The notes beneath the pieces are model-generated. The model did not search any database. It was not told the DNA's origin and worked only from the letters and a program-made list of their open reading frames with translations. A program made the position numbers and the translations under genes. A stretch of DNA of 64,000 bases from Rhizobium bangladeshense (lineage in GTDB: Bacteria; Pseudomonadota; Alphaproteobacteria; Rhizobiales; Rhizobiaceae): NCBI RefSeq assembly GCF_017357245.1, contig NZ_CP071613.1, forward strand, positions 310,001 through 374,000. Direction: 5' to 3'. Each line of letters opens with the position of its first letter. Within the stretch, counting starts at the first letter, position 1. This document shows positions 25,987 through 34,317 of the stretch, piece after piece.

Positions 25987-27486
25987 TCACTCGGTGAAGG
26001 CTTCGTCGCGCTTGCGGCTGATCGAGGGTGAAAGCACCATGCCCAGCACGATCAAGGCTACGATCAGCAACGAAAGGCTGAGCGGGCTGCGCACGAAGAT
26101 TGTCGGATCGCCTTGGCTGATCAGCATTGCGCGGCGAAGGTTCTCCTCCAGCATTGGCCCCAGGATGAAGCCGAGCAACAGTGGTGCAGGCTCGAAGCGC
26201 AGCTTGGACAGCGTAAAGCCGATGACGCTGAAGCCCGCCATGATGAAAACGTCGAAAACGCTGTTGTTGATGCTGTAAGCGCCGATGCAGCAGAAGCCGA
26301 TGATTGCAGGAAACAGCAGGTGATAGGGAATGGTCAGCATTCGTACCCACAAGCCGATCAATGGCAAGTTGAGGATGACCAGCATCAGATTTCCCGACCA
26401 CATAGAGACAATCATGCCCCAAAATAGATCAGGTTCCTCGGAGATGACGTTGGGGCCGGGCGTAATGCCCTGAATGATCATCGCGCCGACCATCAGGGCC
26501 ATAACCGGGTTACCGGGTATGCCGAGTGTGAGCATCGGAATGAAGGAGGTTTGCGCTCCGGCATTATTGGCAGATTCCGGCGCAGCCACGGCCTCGATCG
26601 CGCCCTTTCCGAATTCGGCGCGGTTCGGCGAAATGCGCTTTTCCAGCGCATAGGCGGCGAAGGAGGATAGCATTGCGCCACCGCCTGGCAGCACGCCCAG
26701 GAACGAGCCGAGCGTTGTGCCGCGCAGGATTGGGCCGCGGATGCGCCTGAAATCGTCGTGGGTCAGCATCAGGCCGCTAACCTTCTTCACTCCGACCGAA
26801 CGCTCATGCTCGTTCTCGAGATTGCGGAGGATCTCGCAGATGCCGAATATGCCCATGCTGACTGCGACGAAATTGAGACCGTCGTAAAGTTCTGGGATGC
26901 TGAAGATGTATCGCGGCATGCCGCTTTCCACATCGGTGCCGACCGAGCCAAGCAGTAGGCCGAAGATGATCATCGCGAAGGCCTTTAGGAGCGAACCGCT
27001 GGCAAGCGCCACGGATGCCACAAGGCCCAAAACCATCAGCGAGAAATATTCGGCGGGCCCGAATTTCAATGCGACCGCGGCGAGCGGCGGGGCGGCGATG
27101 ACAAGGAGAACGGTTGCGACGCTTCCGGCAAAGAAGGACCCAAGCGCGGCCGTTGCCAGTGCTGCGCCGGCGCGCCCACGCCGGGCCATCTGGTAACCAT
27201 CGATCGCGGTGACGACAGACGAGCTTTCGCCCGGAAGATTGATCAGGATCGCCGTGGTCGAGCCGCCATACTGAGCCCCATAGAAGATGCCGGCAAGCAT
27301 AATTAATGCCGATTCCGGCTGCAGTCCAAAGGTAATCGGCAACAGCATGGCAATCGTCGCAGTCGGCCCGAGACCCGGTAACACGCCGATAGCGGTGCCC
27401 AGCAGACAGCCGATGAAGCCATAGAGCAGGTTCATGGGCTGGAAGGCGGTGGCGGCACCCAGCAACAGGTCGGAAAGGATGTCCAT
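25987..27486 (-). CDS. tctA: Tripartite tricarboxylate transporter, large permease TctA
   Basis: This 499-residue inner-membrane protein has about 11-12 hydrophobic segments. The TctA signature is plain: GTAIGVLPGLGPTATIAMLLPITFG in the first part and a second GSFLGVLPGGGAMLSSFAAYALEK repeat. Together with TctB and the periplasmic TctC it forms a secondary, ion-driven carboxylate importer. It starts 24 bases after the tctB stop. The substrate is probably a sugar acid or other carboxylate handled by the downstream dehydratase. Confidence 0.95.
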   Translation of the reverse strand: MDILSDLLLGAATAFQPMNLLYGFIGCLLGTAIGVLPGLGPTATIAMLLPITFGLQPESALIMLAGIFYGAQYGGSTTAILINLPGESSSVVTAIDGYQMARRGRAGAALATAALGSFFAGSVATVLLVIAAPPLAAVALKFGPAEYFSLMVLGLVASVALASGSLLKAFAMIIFGLLLGSVGTDVESGMPRYIFSIPELYDGLNFVAVSMGIFGICEILRNLENEHERSVGVKKVSGLMLTHDDFRRIRGPILRGTTLGSFLGVLPGGGAMLSSFAAYALEKRISPNRAEFGKGAIEAVAAPESANNAGAQTSFIPMLTLGIPGNPVMALMVGAMIIQGITPGPNVISEEPDLFWGMIVSMWSGNLMLVILNLPLIGLWVRMLTIPYHLLFPAIIGFCCIGAYSINNSVFDVFIMAGFSVIGFTLSKLRFEPAPLLLGFILGPMLEENLRRAMLISQGDPTIFVRSPLSLSLLIVALIVLGMVLSPSISRKRDEAFTE

Positions 27487-27510
27487 GCGAAACTCCGCGG
27501 ATGATATCGG

Positions 27511-27999
27511 TCAGTTGCTGAGGAAGGGGATCCATGGACCGAAGGCGCTGACGGGAAGCGACAGGAGCCGTGTAAACAGAACGACCGAACTGATCGCCAT
27601 GAACAGCGCGAGCGCGATCGAATGGCGCCAGCCGGCATATCTGCTGGCGCAACTAACACCACCGACCATCAGAAACATGGTCGGTGCGAGCCCTAGTCTC
27701 GAGAGCGCGAGGCCGAAGAAAACTGGCGCCAGGATCACTAGTATGGAGGCTTTCCAGTTTGCCGGTGCATCCGGCTCATCCCTGACGGCAACCACCAGAG
27801 ACTGAACTATGATGAGGACTCCGATGCCGATTAGCAGCAAGCTCAGCATGACGGGGAAGTAGCCAGGTCCCATCTGGAACGAATTCCCGACATCGAGCTC
27901 TCGCCCGAAGGCAATGAACAGTAGGCTAACGACGATCATCGCCGCGCCGCCAACAAAGTCGCGACCGTTTCTAATCTTCAACATGGCTTTACGATCCAT
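27511..27999 (-). CDS. tctB: Tripartite tricarboxylate transporter, small permease TctB
   Basis: A 162-residue protein with four membrane helices (FVGGAAMIVVSLLFIAFG; VMLSLLLIGIGVLIIVQSLVV; ILVILAPVFFGLAL; SIALALFMAISSVVLF) and the MGPGYFPVML motif typical of TctB. It is the small membrane subunit that pairs with TctA. It sits between tctC and tctA on the minus strand with a gap of 50 bases to tctC. Confidence 0.92.
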   Translation of the reverse strand: MDRKAMLKIRNGRDFVGGAAMIVVSLLFIAFGRELDVGNSFQMGPGYFPVMLSLLLIGIGVLIIVQSLVVAVRDEPDAPANWKASILVILAPVFFGLALSRLGLAPTMFLMVGGVSCASRYAGWRHSIALALFMAISSVVLFTRLLSLPVSAFGPWIPFLSN

Positions 28000-28049
28000 A
28001 GGTCAGAAACCCCCGGCTGACGCGACGATGCGCCGGCCGGTGGGGAATT

Positions 28050-29036
28050 TCACTGCAGCGGGACGTTCGCCGCCTTGATGACCTCTGCCCATTTTTCAGT
28101 TTCGTCCTTGATAAAGGTCGCAAACTCTTCCGAGGTATTGCCGACGGGCGTTGCGCCCATGCCTTCGATCTTCTCCTTCATGGCTGGGTCGTGAAGAATG
28201 GCTTGAACCTCCTTGCTGAGCTTCTCGACGATTTGCGGCGGCGTGCCTGGCGGTGCGAAAATGCCGTGCCAGGACGTTGCCTCGAAGCCTGGAATGACGC
28301 TGTCCATAGTCGGCACGTCCGGCAGCAGCGATGCCTTGTCGAGGCTGGTGACTGCCAGCGCGCGCAGCTTACCCGCCTTGACCTGCTGGGCGGCCGTCGG
28401 GATGTTATCGAACATGAAGTCGACATGGCCGGCGACAACGTCCATGATTGCCTGGCTGCTGCCCTTGTACGGCACGTGGGTGATTTTGACACCGGCCTTG
28501 GTGGCGAGCAGTTCGCCGGCGAGATGGATCGATGTGCCAACGCCCGAGGAGGCATAGGTGTGCTTGCCCGGCTCCTTCTTGAGCAGTTCGATCAGTTCCT
28601 GCACGGAATTGACCGGCAGCTTTTCCGGATTGACTACCAGAACGTTCGGCAGCCGGGCGATCAACGATAGTGGCGCGAATCCCTTTGCTTTGTCATAGGG
28701 CAATGTCCTGAATAGCGTCTGGTTGATCGCGTTGGAGCTGACCGTGCCCATGCCGATGGTGTATCCGTCCGGAACCGCTCTCGCGAGATCGCCAAGGCCG
28801 ACATTGCCGCCGGCTCCCGGCTTATTCTCCACGATGAAGCGCTGGCCGAGGCGCTTATCCAATTGTTCGGCCACGAGGCGACCGAAGGTATCGGTATTGC
28901 CGCCTGCGGCAAAGGGCACGATCACCGTCACAGTTTTAGACGGATAGTCCTGGTTCTGGGCCTTCCCCGCAGACGCGGCAAAGGAAGTGATCGAAGCGGC
29001 CATCGCCGCCACTGTGATGAAGCGCATTAAACGCAT
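28050..29036 (-). CDS. tctC: Tripartite tricarboxylate transporter, periplasmic binding protein TctC (Bug family)
   Basis: A 328-residue exported solute-binding protein. The signal peptide covers about the first 26 residues (ITVAAMAASITSFAASAGKAQ). The Bug fold is clear: YPSKTVTVIVPFAAGGNTDT, VENKPGAGGNVG, then HVPYKGSSQAIMDVVAGHVDFMFDN. ATG 29036 follows GGAGGAG at 5 bases. It is the first gene of the operon and the usual high-abundance component. Just upstream (29103-29120) is a perfect palindrome that probably binds the divergent LacI-type repressor. Confidence 0.93.
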   Translation of the reverse strand: MRLMRFITVAAMAASITSFAASAGKAQNQDYPSKTVTVIVPFAAGGNTDTFGRLVAEQLDKRLGQRFIVENKPGAGGNVGLGDLARAVPDGYTIGMGTVSSNAINQTLFRTLPYDKAKGFAPLSLIARLPNVLVVNPEKLPVNSVQELIELLKKEPGKHTYASSGVGTSIHLAGELLATKAGVKITHVPYKGSSQAIMDVVAGHVDFMFDNIPTAAQQVKAGKLRALAVTSLDKASLLPDVPTMDSVIPGFEATSWHGIFAPPGTPPQIVEKLSKEVQAILHDPAMKEKIEGMGATPVGNTSEEFATFIKDETEKWAEVIKAANVPLQ

Positions 29037-29102
29037 GATTTCTCCTCCCGTTTGGGCGCTCCTACGCCCTGATGAAATCGAGTTCCGGCTCCTCAACCGG
29101 AA

Positions 29103-29120
29103 AATGAAAGCGCTTTCATT
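29103..29120. promoter_or_regulatory. Operator palindrome for the LacI-type repressor
   Basis: A perfect 18-bp palindrome, AATGAAAGCGCTTTCATT, lies 66 bases ahead of the tctC start. The central CG and A/T-rich flanks are typical of LacI/GntR-class operators. The left half recurs at 29234-29243, close to the repressor's own start, as an imperfect second copy, and a separate inverted repeat (TTGCCA-AG-TGGCAA) lies at 29221-29234. Repression of the tct operon plus autoregulation is the simplest reading. Confidence 0.75.
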
Positions 29121-29268
29121 CTAGCATCATATTTTGGTCTCGCAAGACTTGGTCGCTCCAAAAGTTGGTGTGTGATATCAGTGGCTTGAAGAAAATGACG
29201 AAACTTATTTCCTGAAAGACTTGCCAAGTGGCAAAATGAAAGCGTACATCATTTCAGTGGAGATGATC

Positions 29269-30291
29269 ATGGTTGGACAGAAAACCCGCAGACTGACAGA
29301 GGTAGCGAGCCCGGTGACACTGGCGGACATCGCTAGGCTTGCCGGGGTGTCTCCCGTGACGGTTTCCCGCGCAATCAACACGCCCAGCCTCGTCAAGCCT
29401 AAGACCCTTGAAGCGATAGAACGCGTCATCGCCAGGACAGGATATGTGCCGAACCTGCTGGCTGGCGGACTCGCTTCGCGGCGGACGCGGCTGGTGGCGG
29501 CCATCGTTCCATCGGTGTCCAGCACGATCTTCGCTGAGGCAATCGAAGGCTTGAACGCCGAACTCGTCGCGGCAGGCTATCAACTCTTGCTGGGCCTGTC
29601 CGGTTATGACCACAAGCGGGAGATGGAGCTGACGCGAGCCATCCTCGCGCGGCGACCCGACGGCATAATCCTGACCGGCATCACTCATCTAAAGGAGACG
29701 CGAGCGATGTTGTCAGGCGCCGGTCTGCCAGTCGTCGAGATCTGGGACTCGACGCCGTCACCGCTCGATACCGCGGTGGGGTTTTCGCACTATGATGTCG
29801 GAGCGTTGGTAGCCGAACATCTTATGGCGAAGGGGTATAGCCGATATGCGCAAATCGGCGCCAACGATCCTCGAGCCATTCAACGTAGAGATGGGTTCAT
29901 AAAGCGGCTCTCCGGGGTCGCAAAGGTGGAACTCCCCGACGTAGAAATGAACTCCCCCTCGACCTTTAGTGACGGGCGGAGAGCGTTGAGTCAGTTACTT
30001 GGTCGTGGATCGGGTTCGCTAGCTGTATTTGGAAGCTCCGATGTTGTCGCGCACGGGGCGCTGACGGAAGCGATAGCAAGGGGGTGCAGGGTTCCGCAGG
30101 ATGTCGCCATTATTGGGTTCGGCGACTTCGACTTCGCGCCGCACACCTATCCGCCGCTGACAACAGTCCGCATCGACAGACGCATGATTGGGACAAAGGC
30201 CGCGCAATCAATATTGAGAAAAATTTCCGGCGAGACTGTCGAACCCATGATTGAAATTGATTTCCAGATCGTCGCGAGGCAGTCCGCTTGA
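29269..30291 (+). CDS. LacI family transcriptional regulator (GntR-gluconate type)
   Basis: The 340-residue protein has an N-terminal LacI helix-turn-helix (VTLADIARLAGVSPVTVSRAI, then the hinge helix), followed by a periplasmic-binding-protein-like effector domain (LVAAIVPSVSSTIFAEAIEG onward). It is closest in style to the gluconate/sugar-acid repressors, which fits control of a sugar-acid operon. ATG 29269 follows GTGGAG at 6 bases; ATG 29263 in the same frame is an alternative. It is divergent from tctC. Confidence 0.93.
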   Translation: MVGQKTRRLTEVASPVTLADIARLAGVSPVTVSRAINTPSLVKPKTLEAIERVIARTGYVPNLLAGGLASRRTRLVAAIVPSVSSTIFAEAIEGLNAELVAAGYQLLLGLSGYDHKREMELTRAILARRPDGIILTGITHLKETRAMLSGAGLPVVEIWDSTPSPLDTAVGFSHYDVGALVAEHLMAKGYSRYAQIGANDPRAIQRRDGFIKRLSGVAKVELPDVEMNSPSTFSDGRRALSQLLGRGSGSLAVFGSSDVVAHGALTEAIARGCRVPQDVAIIGFGDFDFAPHTYPPLTTVRIDRRMIGTKAAQSILRKISGETVEPMIEIDFQIVARQSA

Positions 30292-30702
30292 TCGCAGCCG
30301 CGCGGCATTTCATCTTCCAGAGATGTGGTGGTTTGGCCGTTCACTCGATCCATCGCCGAAACAGATCGGCGAGTGGTGCCAGATCGTCGGCGGCATCGAG
30401 GAAGGCGAAAAGGCATGGGAAGCAGCGCTAGTGAGGTGGCGGAGGAAACGGGATTGACATGCAGTCGTCTCTATTCCGCAGAGTTATGCGAGCAATTCTA
30501 TGAGGCTGAGCGCGATGCCATCAGCATTTTTCCGGTTTTTTTGGAAGCGAAGCGAACTCTAAGCGACCGTAGCTCCGGCACTCGCACCTAAGGATTATGC
30601 GTGATCGATCTCGACGGCTCCCGCAGACGGGCACCTCTTCGGCGACATAACCCGTCAGCTAGATGGACGACTTGTTTGCCAGCATGAAACCTAAAAACAA
30701 AT

Positions 30703-30740
30703 GAAAAGGGTGCTCCGGATCAGGGGCAGACACCCTTTTC
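30703..30740 (-). terminator. Intrinsic terminator-like stem-loop
   Basis: A perfect 10-bp inverted repeat (GAAAAGGGTG at 30703-30712 with CACCCTTTTC at 30731-30740) has an 18-base loop. Read on the minus strand, the stem is followed by ATTTGTTTTTAG, a T-rich tract, so it would stop minus-strand transcription about 40 bases past the small ORF at 30781-30963. Confidence 0.6.
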
Positions 30741-30780
30741 GTGCTGAAGCTTGCAATCCAGCGGAAGGAAAATATGCCGA

Positions 30781-30963
30781 TCAGTCATAATCCTCAATCG
30801 GACCGAAGTCTGATGCACCACCTGGCCATTTGGCAGCGGCGACACCTTCAGGATGAGGCCGGATCTTAGCAACGGCTACGCCTTTTTCACGATCTGTCGG
30901 GATGCGGTAGCATCGCCGCCACCCTTTCCTCAAGGTTTCAGGATAGCCGCTTGGTTCATCCAA
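30781..30963 (-). CDS. Small hypothetical protein
   Basis: A 60-residue open frame, basic in the first half (LRKGWRRCYRIPTDREKG) and acidic at the end (DFGPIEDYD). I recognise no family. In its favour is the terminator-like hairpin just downstream in the matching orientation; against it are a weak ribosome site and the lack of any neighbour on the same strand. It could be a remnant. Confidence 0.35.
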   Translation of the reverse strand: MDEPSGYPETLRKGWRRCYRIPTDREKGVAVAKIRPHPEGVAAAKWPGGASDFGPIEDYD

Positions 30964-31452
30964 TGCCGGTCTGCTCGGCCGCCAGCCAGTATGTCGGCTT
31001 ATGGCACCAGTGTCGGAAGTTCCGGACCTGGCCGGCGAGCGGCGGCAATGGGTCCGAAGGGAGCCGTTCGTACGAGCCCTGTTCGAGGCTTGTTGCGAAG
31101 ATGTTCACGTTCTGGGCTAAGAAGATCGCATAATGGATCGACTGAAGCGGCTGTGTACCGACGAACGGAAAAACACCGATTGCGAGATACATAGTTATTC
31201 CCGGCGAGCCGTTTCCGGTTCGATTCCTTTCAACTGCGCTAGACGCTCGATGATTTCTCAGATTCTGCTCTCATTAAGAGCTGACAAGAAAACACTGAGA
31301 TGTCCTGGTGTGTCCTAGCGAGAAAGCTCGACCGGCTCCAACACATCACGTCACCGACAGGTTGGCGAGAGGGCCTTGATGATCCTTGGCCGTTCCGAGA
31401 AATGCCACCGATGTTGTCCGGCGGTTTGTGGACACATCGCATGTTCTTCGAT

Positions 31453-32484
31453 TTATCCGAAGGCAGATGGTTTCCTTTTCTTCCAGGACCGCAGCGCACG
31501 CCAGAGCACGGTATTGTCTGCATAACCCAGCACACGCGCCACCTCGGACATCGGAGCAGCATGCCGGTCGCCGAGATAATGGGCGGCGAGCGTTTGGCGG
31601 TATTGGCGAACGAGATCGCGAAGCGACACGCCTTCCTCAGACAGCCGACGCTGCAGGCTTCGCGGCGACATCTTCAGTTCGGCAGCAAGGATCGCGACCG
31701 TCATCGGCTTGCGGCCGAGATAGATGCCGATCAGGGCCTGGACCTTTTCCGTGACGGAATCGCCGGTCGCCGGCTCGTTGACCAGATCGCCGATATGCCG
31801 CTCCAGGATTTCGAGCAGGCTTTTGTCTTCAGAGCGGTAGATACGATCGGCATCCGTTTTGTTCATGACGATCCGGTTGCCGGATTGGCCGAACAGGACG
31901 GGCGCGCCATAGATCCGTTCCAGCACGGCAGCATCGCGCGGGGCGTGATGCTCGAGCTGTATTTCGATTGGGCGCCAGCCGCGACTGAAGCAGGAACGGA
32001 CAAGCTGGCAGGAGGCGGCGATCGTGAATTCGCTGTCCTGCCGGCGCGGCCACATGCCGGGATCGACGATCCGGTAGCTCCAGACAAAGTCGCCATTCTC
32101 CTCGAATACGCCGGAACTGGTCGCGCCCTGCACCGCGTTGACATATTTCGACAGCCGCTCGAAGGCGCTGCGAATGTTCGGCGAGAGCGCGAAGAGCATG
32201 CCGATGGGGCCGAGATCGGCGGGCTTGAACCCTGTGCCCATGCGGGCTCCGAGTGCCGGTTCGCCCGTTATCGTCGCGGCATCCTCGAACAGCGCGACGT
32301 AACGCGCCATGGGCAGGACAGTGTAGGGATCTTCCAGTTGCGAGCGCAGAATGCCGTGCGAAGCCAGAAGAAGGTCGGTTTTCCCGGATCTTTTATCGAT
32401 TTGTTGCACCAGCGGGATCAGGACAGAGGCTCGAATCGAAGCAACTGCGGGCATCCGGCTGATCAAATGCGATGCAACTGCCAT
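31453..32484 (-). CDS. AraC family transcriptional regulator (arabinose-binding-domain type)
   Basis: A 343-residue protein. Residues to about 210 form the long ligand domain found in OruR/ArgR-like and related AraC proteins (VLIPLVQQIDKRSGKT, YVALFEDAATITGEPALGARMG). The C-terminal 100 residues hold two helix-turn-helix motifs (AILAAELKMSPRSLQRRLSEEGVSLRDLV; MSEVARVLGYADNTVLWRALRSW). It is divergent from the permease/amine oxidase genes with 120 bases between the starts and is the natural candidate to activate them, as FeaR does for tynA in E. coli. A repeated TTGGCA in the intergenic region may mark its sites. Confidence 0.9.
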   Translation of the reverse strand: MAVASHLISRMPAVASIRASVLIPLVQQIDKRSGKTDLLLASHGILRSQLEDPYTVLPMARYVALFEDAATITGEPALGARMGTGFKPADLGPIGMLFALSPNIRSAFERLSKYVNAVQGATSSGVFEENGDFVWSYRIVDPGMWPRRQDSEFTIAASCQLVRSCFSRGWRPIEIQLEHHAPRDAAVLERIYGAPVLFGQSGNRIVMNKTDADRIYRSEDKSLLEILERHIGDLVNEPATGDSVTEKVQALIGIYLGRKPMTVAILAAELKMSPRSLQRRLSEEGVSLRDLVRQYRQTLAAHYLGDRHAAPMSEVARVLGYADNTVLWRALRSWKKRKPSAFG

Positions 32485-32604
32485 TTTCAGCGTCTCCGGT
32501 GACTGTCGTGGCGCGAATTATCGATTCATTGGCACGAACTGCAATTTCGGGGCCAGATCGCCGCGCTTACCCTCTTGGCAACTAACAAGCAAAGGGGGTT
32601 CTCC

Positions 32605-34056
32605 ATGACACTGGACGCAAGCATGCCCGCGCCATCATCGCCGGAGCGTCGTCTGGCCAAGGACTCGGTGGGGCTTGCCCATATCGTGTTCTTTGTCGTT
32701 GCCGCGGCCGCGCCGCTCACGGCCGTCGTCGGCGCTTCGCCAGCCGCTTTCGCTTTCGGCAATGGCGCAGGCGTTCCCGGCGCTTTCGTGCTCGCCGGCC
32801 TGCTTTACCTGCTGTTCTCGGTCGGCTTCACCGCCATGAGCCGACATGTGGGCGGGGCGGGGGCCTTCTACACCTATATCACCCACGGCATCGGCAAGCC
32901 GGTCGGCGTGGGTGGCGCCTTCATGGCGCTGGTCACCTATAGCGCGGTTCAGATCGCCATCTATGGCCTGTTCGGCTTCTTCATGGCCAACGCCATAGCG
33001 CCGCTTGGGCTGGTGCTGCCGTGGTGGGTCTGGGCCTTCGCGGCACTCGTCGTCGTGCTGGTTTGCGGTCAGCGCAACATCGCCTTCTCAGGCGCGATCC
33101 TTGGCGTCTGCATGATTGCCGAAATCGGCATATTGCTGATTCTCGATCTTGCCATCGTTTTCTCAGGCGGCGGACCGGAAGGCATTGCCTTTTCCTCCTT
33201 CGCGCCGTCGCAGGTCTTTACGCCTGGTCTTGGTGTGGCGCTGGTTTTCGTCATCGGTTCCTTCATCGGCTTCGAAGCCACGGCCATTTTCGGCGAGGAA
33301 GCCGAAAATCCCGAAAAGACCATTCCCCGCGCCACCTATGTTGCGGTGCTGCTCATCACCCTCTTCTATGCCTTCTCCACCTGGGCCATCGTGCAATTCT
33401 ACGGTCCGGGCAATGTGCAGGCCTCTGCTGCTGCCGGGCTCGACAGCTTCTACTTCGCTGCCGCCAATTCCGTGCTCGGCGCATGGTCGAGCCAAGTGAT
33501 GAACGTGCTGCTGATCACCAGCCTGTTTGCCTGCATCCTGTCCTTCCATAATACGCTCAACCGCTATTTCTTCGCCCTCGGCCGGGAAGGCTTGGCCGCC
33601 AAGGTGCTTGGCAAGGTTCACGCCAAGCATGGCTCACCCTACGCCGCGGGACTGCTGCAAAGTCTGATCGCGGCCATCGTCCTTGCCCTTTTCGTGATCT
33701 TCGGAGCCGATCCATACACCGTGGTGTTTTCGTGGATGGCAGCGCTTGCAGGGATCGGTATTCTGCAGGTGCAGGTGCTGGTCTCCGTCGCGATCGTCAT
33801 GTTCTTCCGCAAGACGCCGAACGGCTACAGCGCCTGGACCACGATGATCGCCCCGACGCTGGCGCTGCTCGGTCTCATCGGTTCGCTGGTGCTGGTCAGT
33901 TCCAATCTTTCCCTGCTTTCCGGCAGTGAAAGCCTGATCGTCAAGGCTTTCCCCTATGTCATGGTGCTGGTGGGCATTCTCGGAGCGCTGTTTGCAATCC
34001 ACGTCAAGAGATCCAAGCCCGCTCTCTACGCCTCGCTCGGAAAGGTTTTCGAATGA
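32605..34056 (+). CDS. APC superfamily amino acid/amine permease
   Basis: A 483-residue integral membrane protein with about 12 hydrophobic segments. The first helix region reads LAHIVFFVVAAAAPLTAVVG, and GSFIGFEATAIFGEEAENPEKTIPRATY is the signature loop of the APC group. The position between an AraC activator and a monoamine oxidase gene suggests uptake of phenylethylamine, tyramine or similar amines. ATG 32605 follows an AAAGGGGG ribosome site; the longer open frame is not supported. Its stop overlaps the start of a small ORF (34053) by 4 bases. Confidence 0.92.
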   Translation: MTLDASMPAPSSPERRLAKDSVGLAHIVFFVVAAAAPLTAVVGASPAAFAFGNGAGVPGAFVLAGLLYLLFSVGFTAMSRHVGGAGAFYTYITHGIGKPVGVGGAFMALVTYSAVQIAIYGLFGFFMANAIAPLGLVLPWWVWAFAALVVVLVCGQRNIAFSGAILGVCMIAEIGILLILDLAIVFSGGGPEGIAFSSFAPSQVFTPGLGVALVFVIGSFIGFEATAIFGEEAENPEKTIPRATYVAVLLITLFYAFSTWAIVQFYGPGNVQASAAAGLDSFYFAAANSVLGAWSSQVMNVLLITSLFACILSFHNTLNRYFFALGREGLAAKVLGKVHAKHGSPYAAGLLQSLIAAIVLALFVIFGADPYTVVFSWMAALAGIGILQVQVLVSVAIVMFFRKTPNGYSAWTTMIAPTLALLGLIGSLVLVSSNLSLLSGSESLIVKAFPYVMVLVGILGALFAIHVKRSKPALYASLGKVFE

Positions 34057-34226
34057 GTGCCATTGCTGAACTTGCACCCGTCGATCGCCTTCTGGTTCTC
34101 GCTATCGCGATCCTTGCCGGCGCAACTTTGCTGATTGCCGTTGAGGCGCATGTCTTTTGCTCCGTGTTTTGCATTCACGCAGAAGCGATCATGACCGAGA
34201 TGCAGATCTGCTCCGGTCGATCCTGA
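34053..34226 (+). CDS. Small single-span membrane protein
   Basis: A 57-residue open frame whose ATG overlaps the stop of the permease (ATGA). It contains one hydrophobic helix (LLVLAIAILAGATLLIAVEA) and three Cys residues after it. No family is recognised. The overlap with the permease suggests translational coupling and perhaps a subunit-like role, but the sequence could also be chance read-through into the leader of the amine oxidase gene. Confidence 0.5.
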   Translation: MSAIAELAPVDRLLVLAIAILAGATLLIAVEAHVFCSVFCIHAEAIMTEMQICSGRS

Positions 34227-34240
34227 TCACCGCAGCTTGC

Positions 34241-34258
34241 GACGCGCGAAGGCGCGTC
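34241..34258 (+). terminator. Short hairpin between the small membrane ORF and tynA
   Basis: A perfect 7-bp stem, GACGCGC and GCGCGTC, with a GAAG tetraloop lies between the permease and the amine oxidase genes. Without a T run it is more likely an attenuating or mRNA-stabilising element than a full terminator. Confidence 0.4.
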
Positions 34259-34317
34259 GTCTTTCCGGAAGCCAAGAGGCCCACAATCAAAGAGGCCCAA
34301 TTCAAAGAGGTATGTTC

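Larger units (their letters stand above)
30292..31452. other. Gene-poor interval of about 1.1 kb
   Basis: No open frame here shows recognisable family features. The only elements worth listing are the small ORF at 30781-30963 and the hairpin at 30703-30740. The stretch separates the sugar-acid locus from the monoamine locus. A motif like a tRNA T-loop near 31210-31220 has no matching stem and no tRNA body. Confidence 0.5.

Noticed and set aside
31205..31230. A GGTTCGATTCC sequence resembling a tRNA T-loop
   Set aside because: The flanking bases do not form a T-stem, and no acceptor, D or anticodon arm can be drawn around it.
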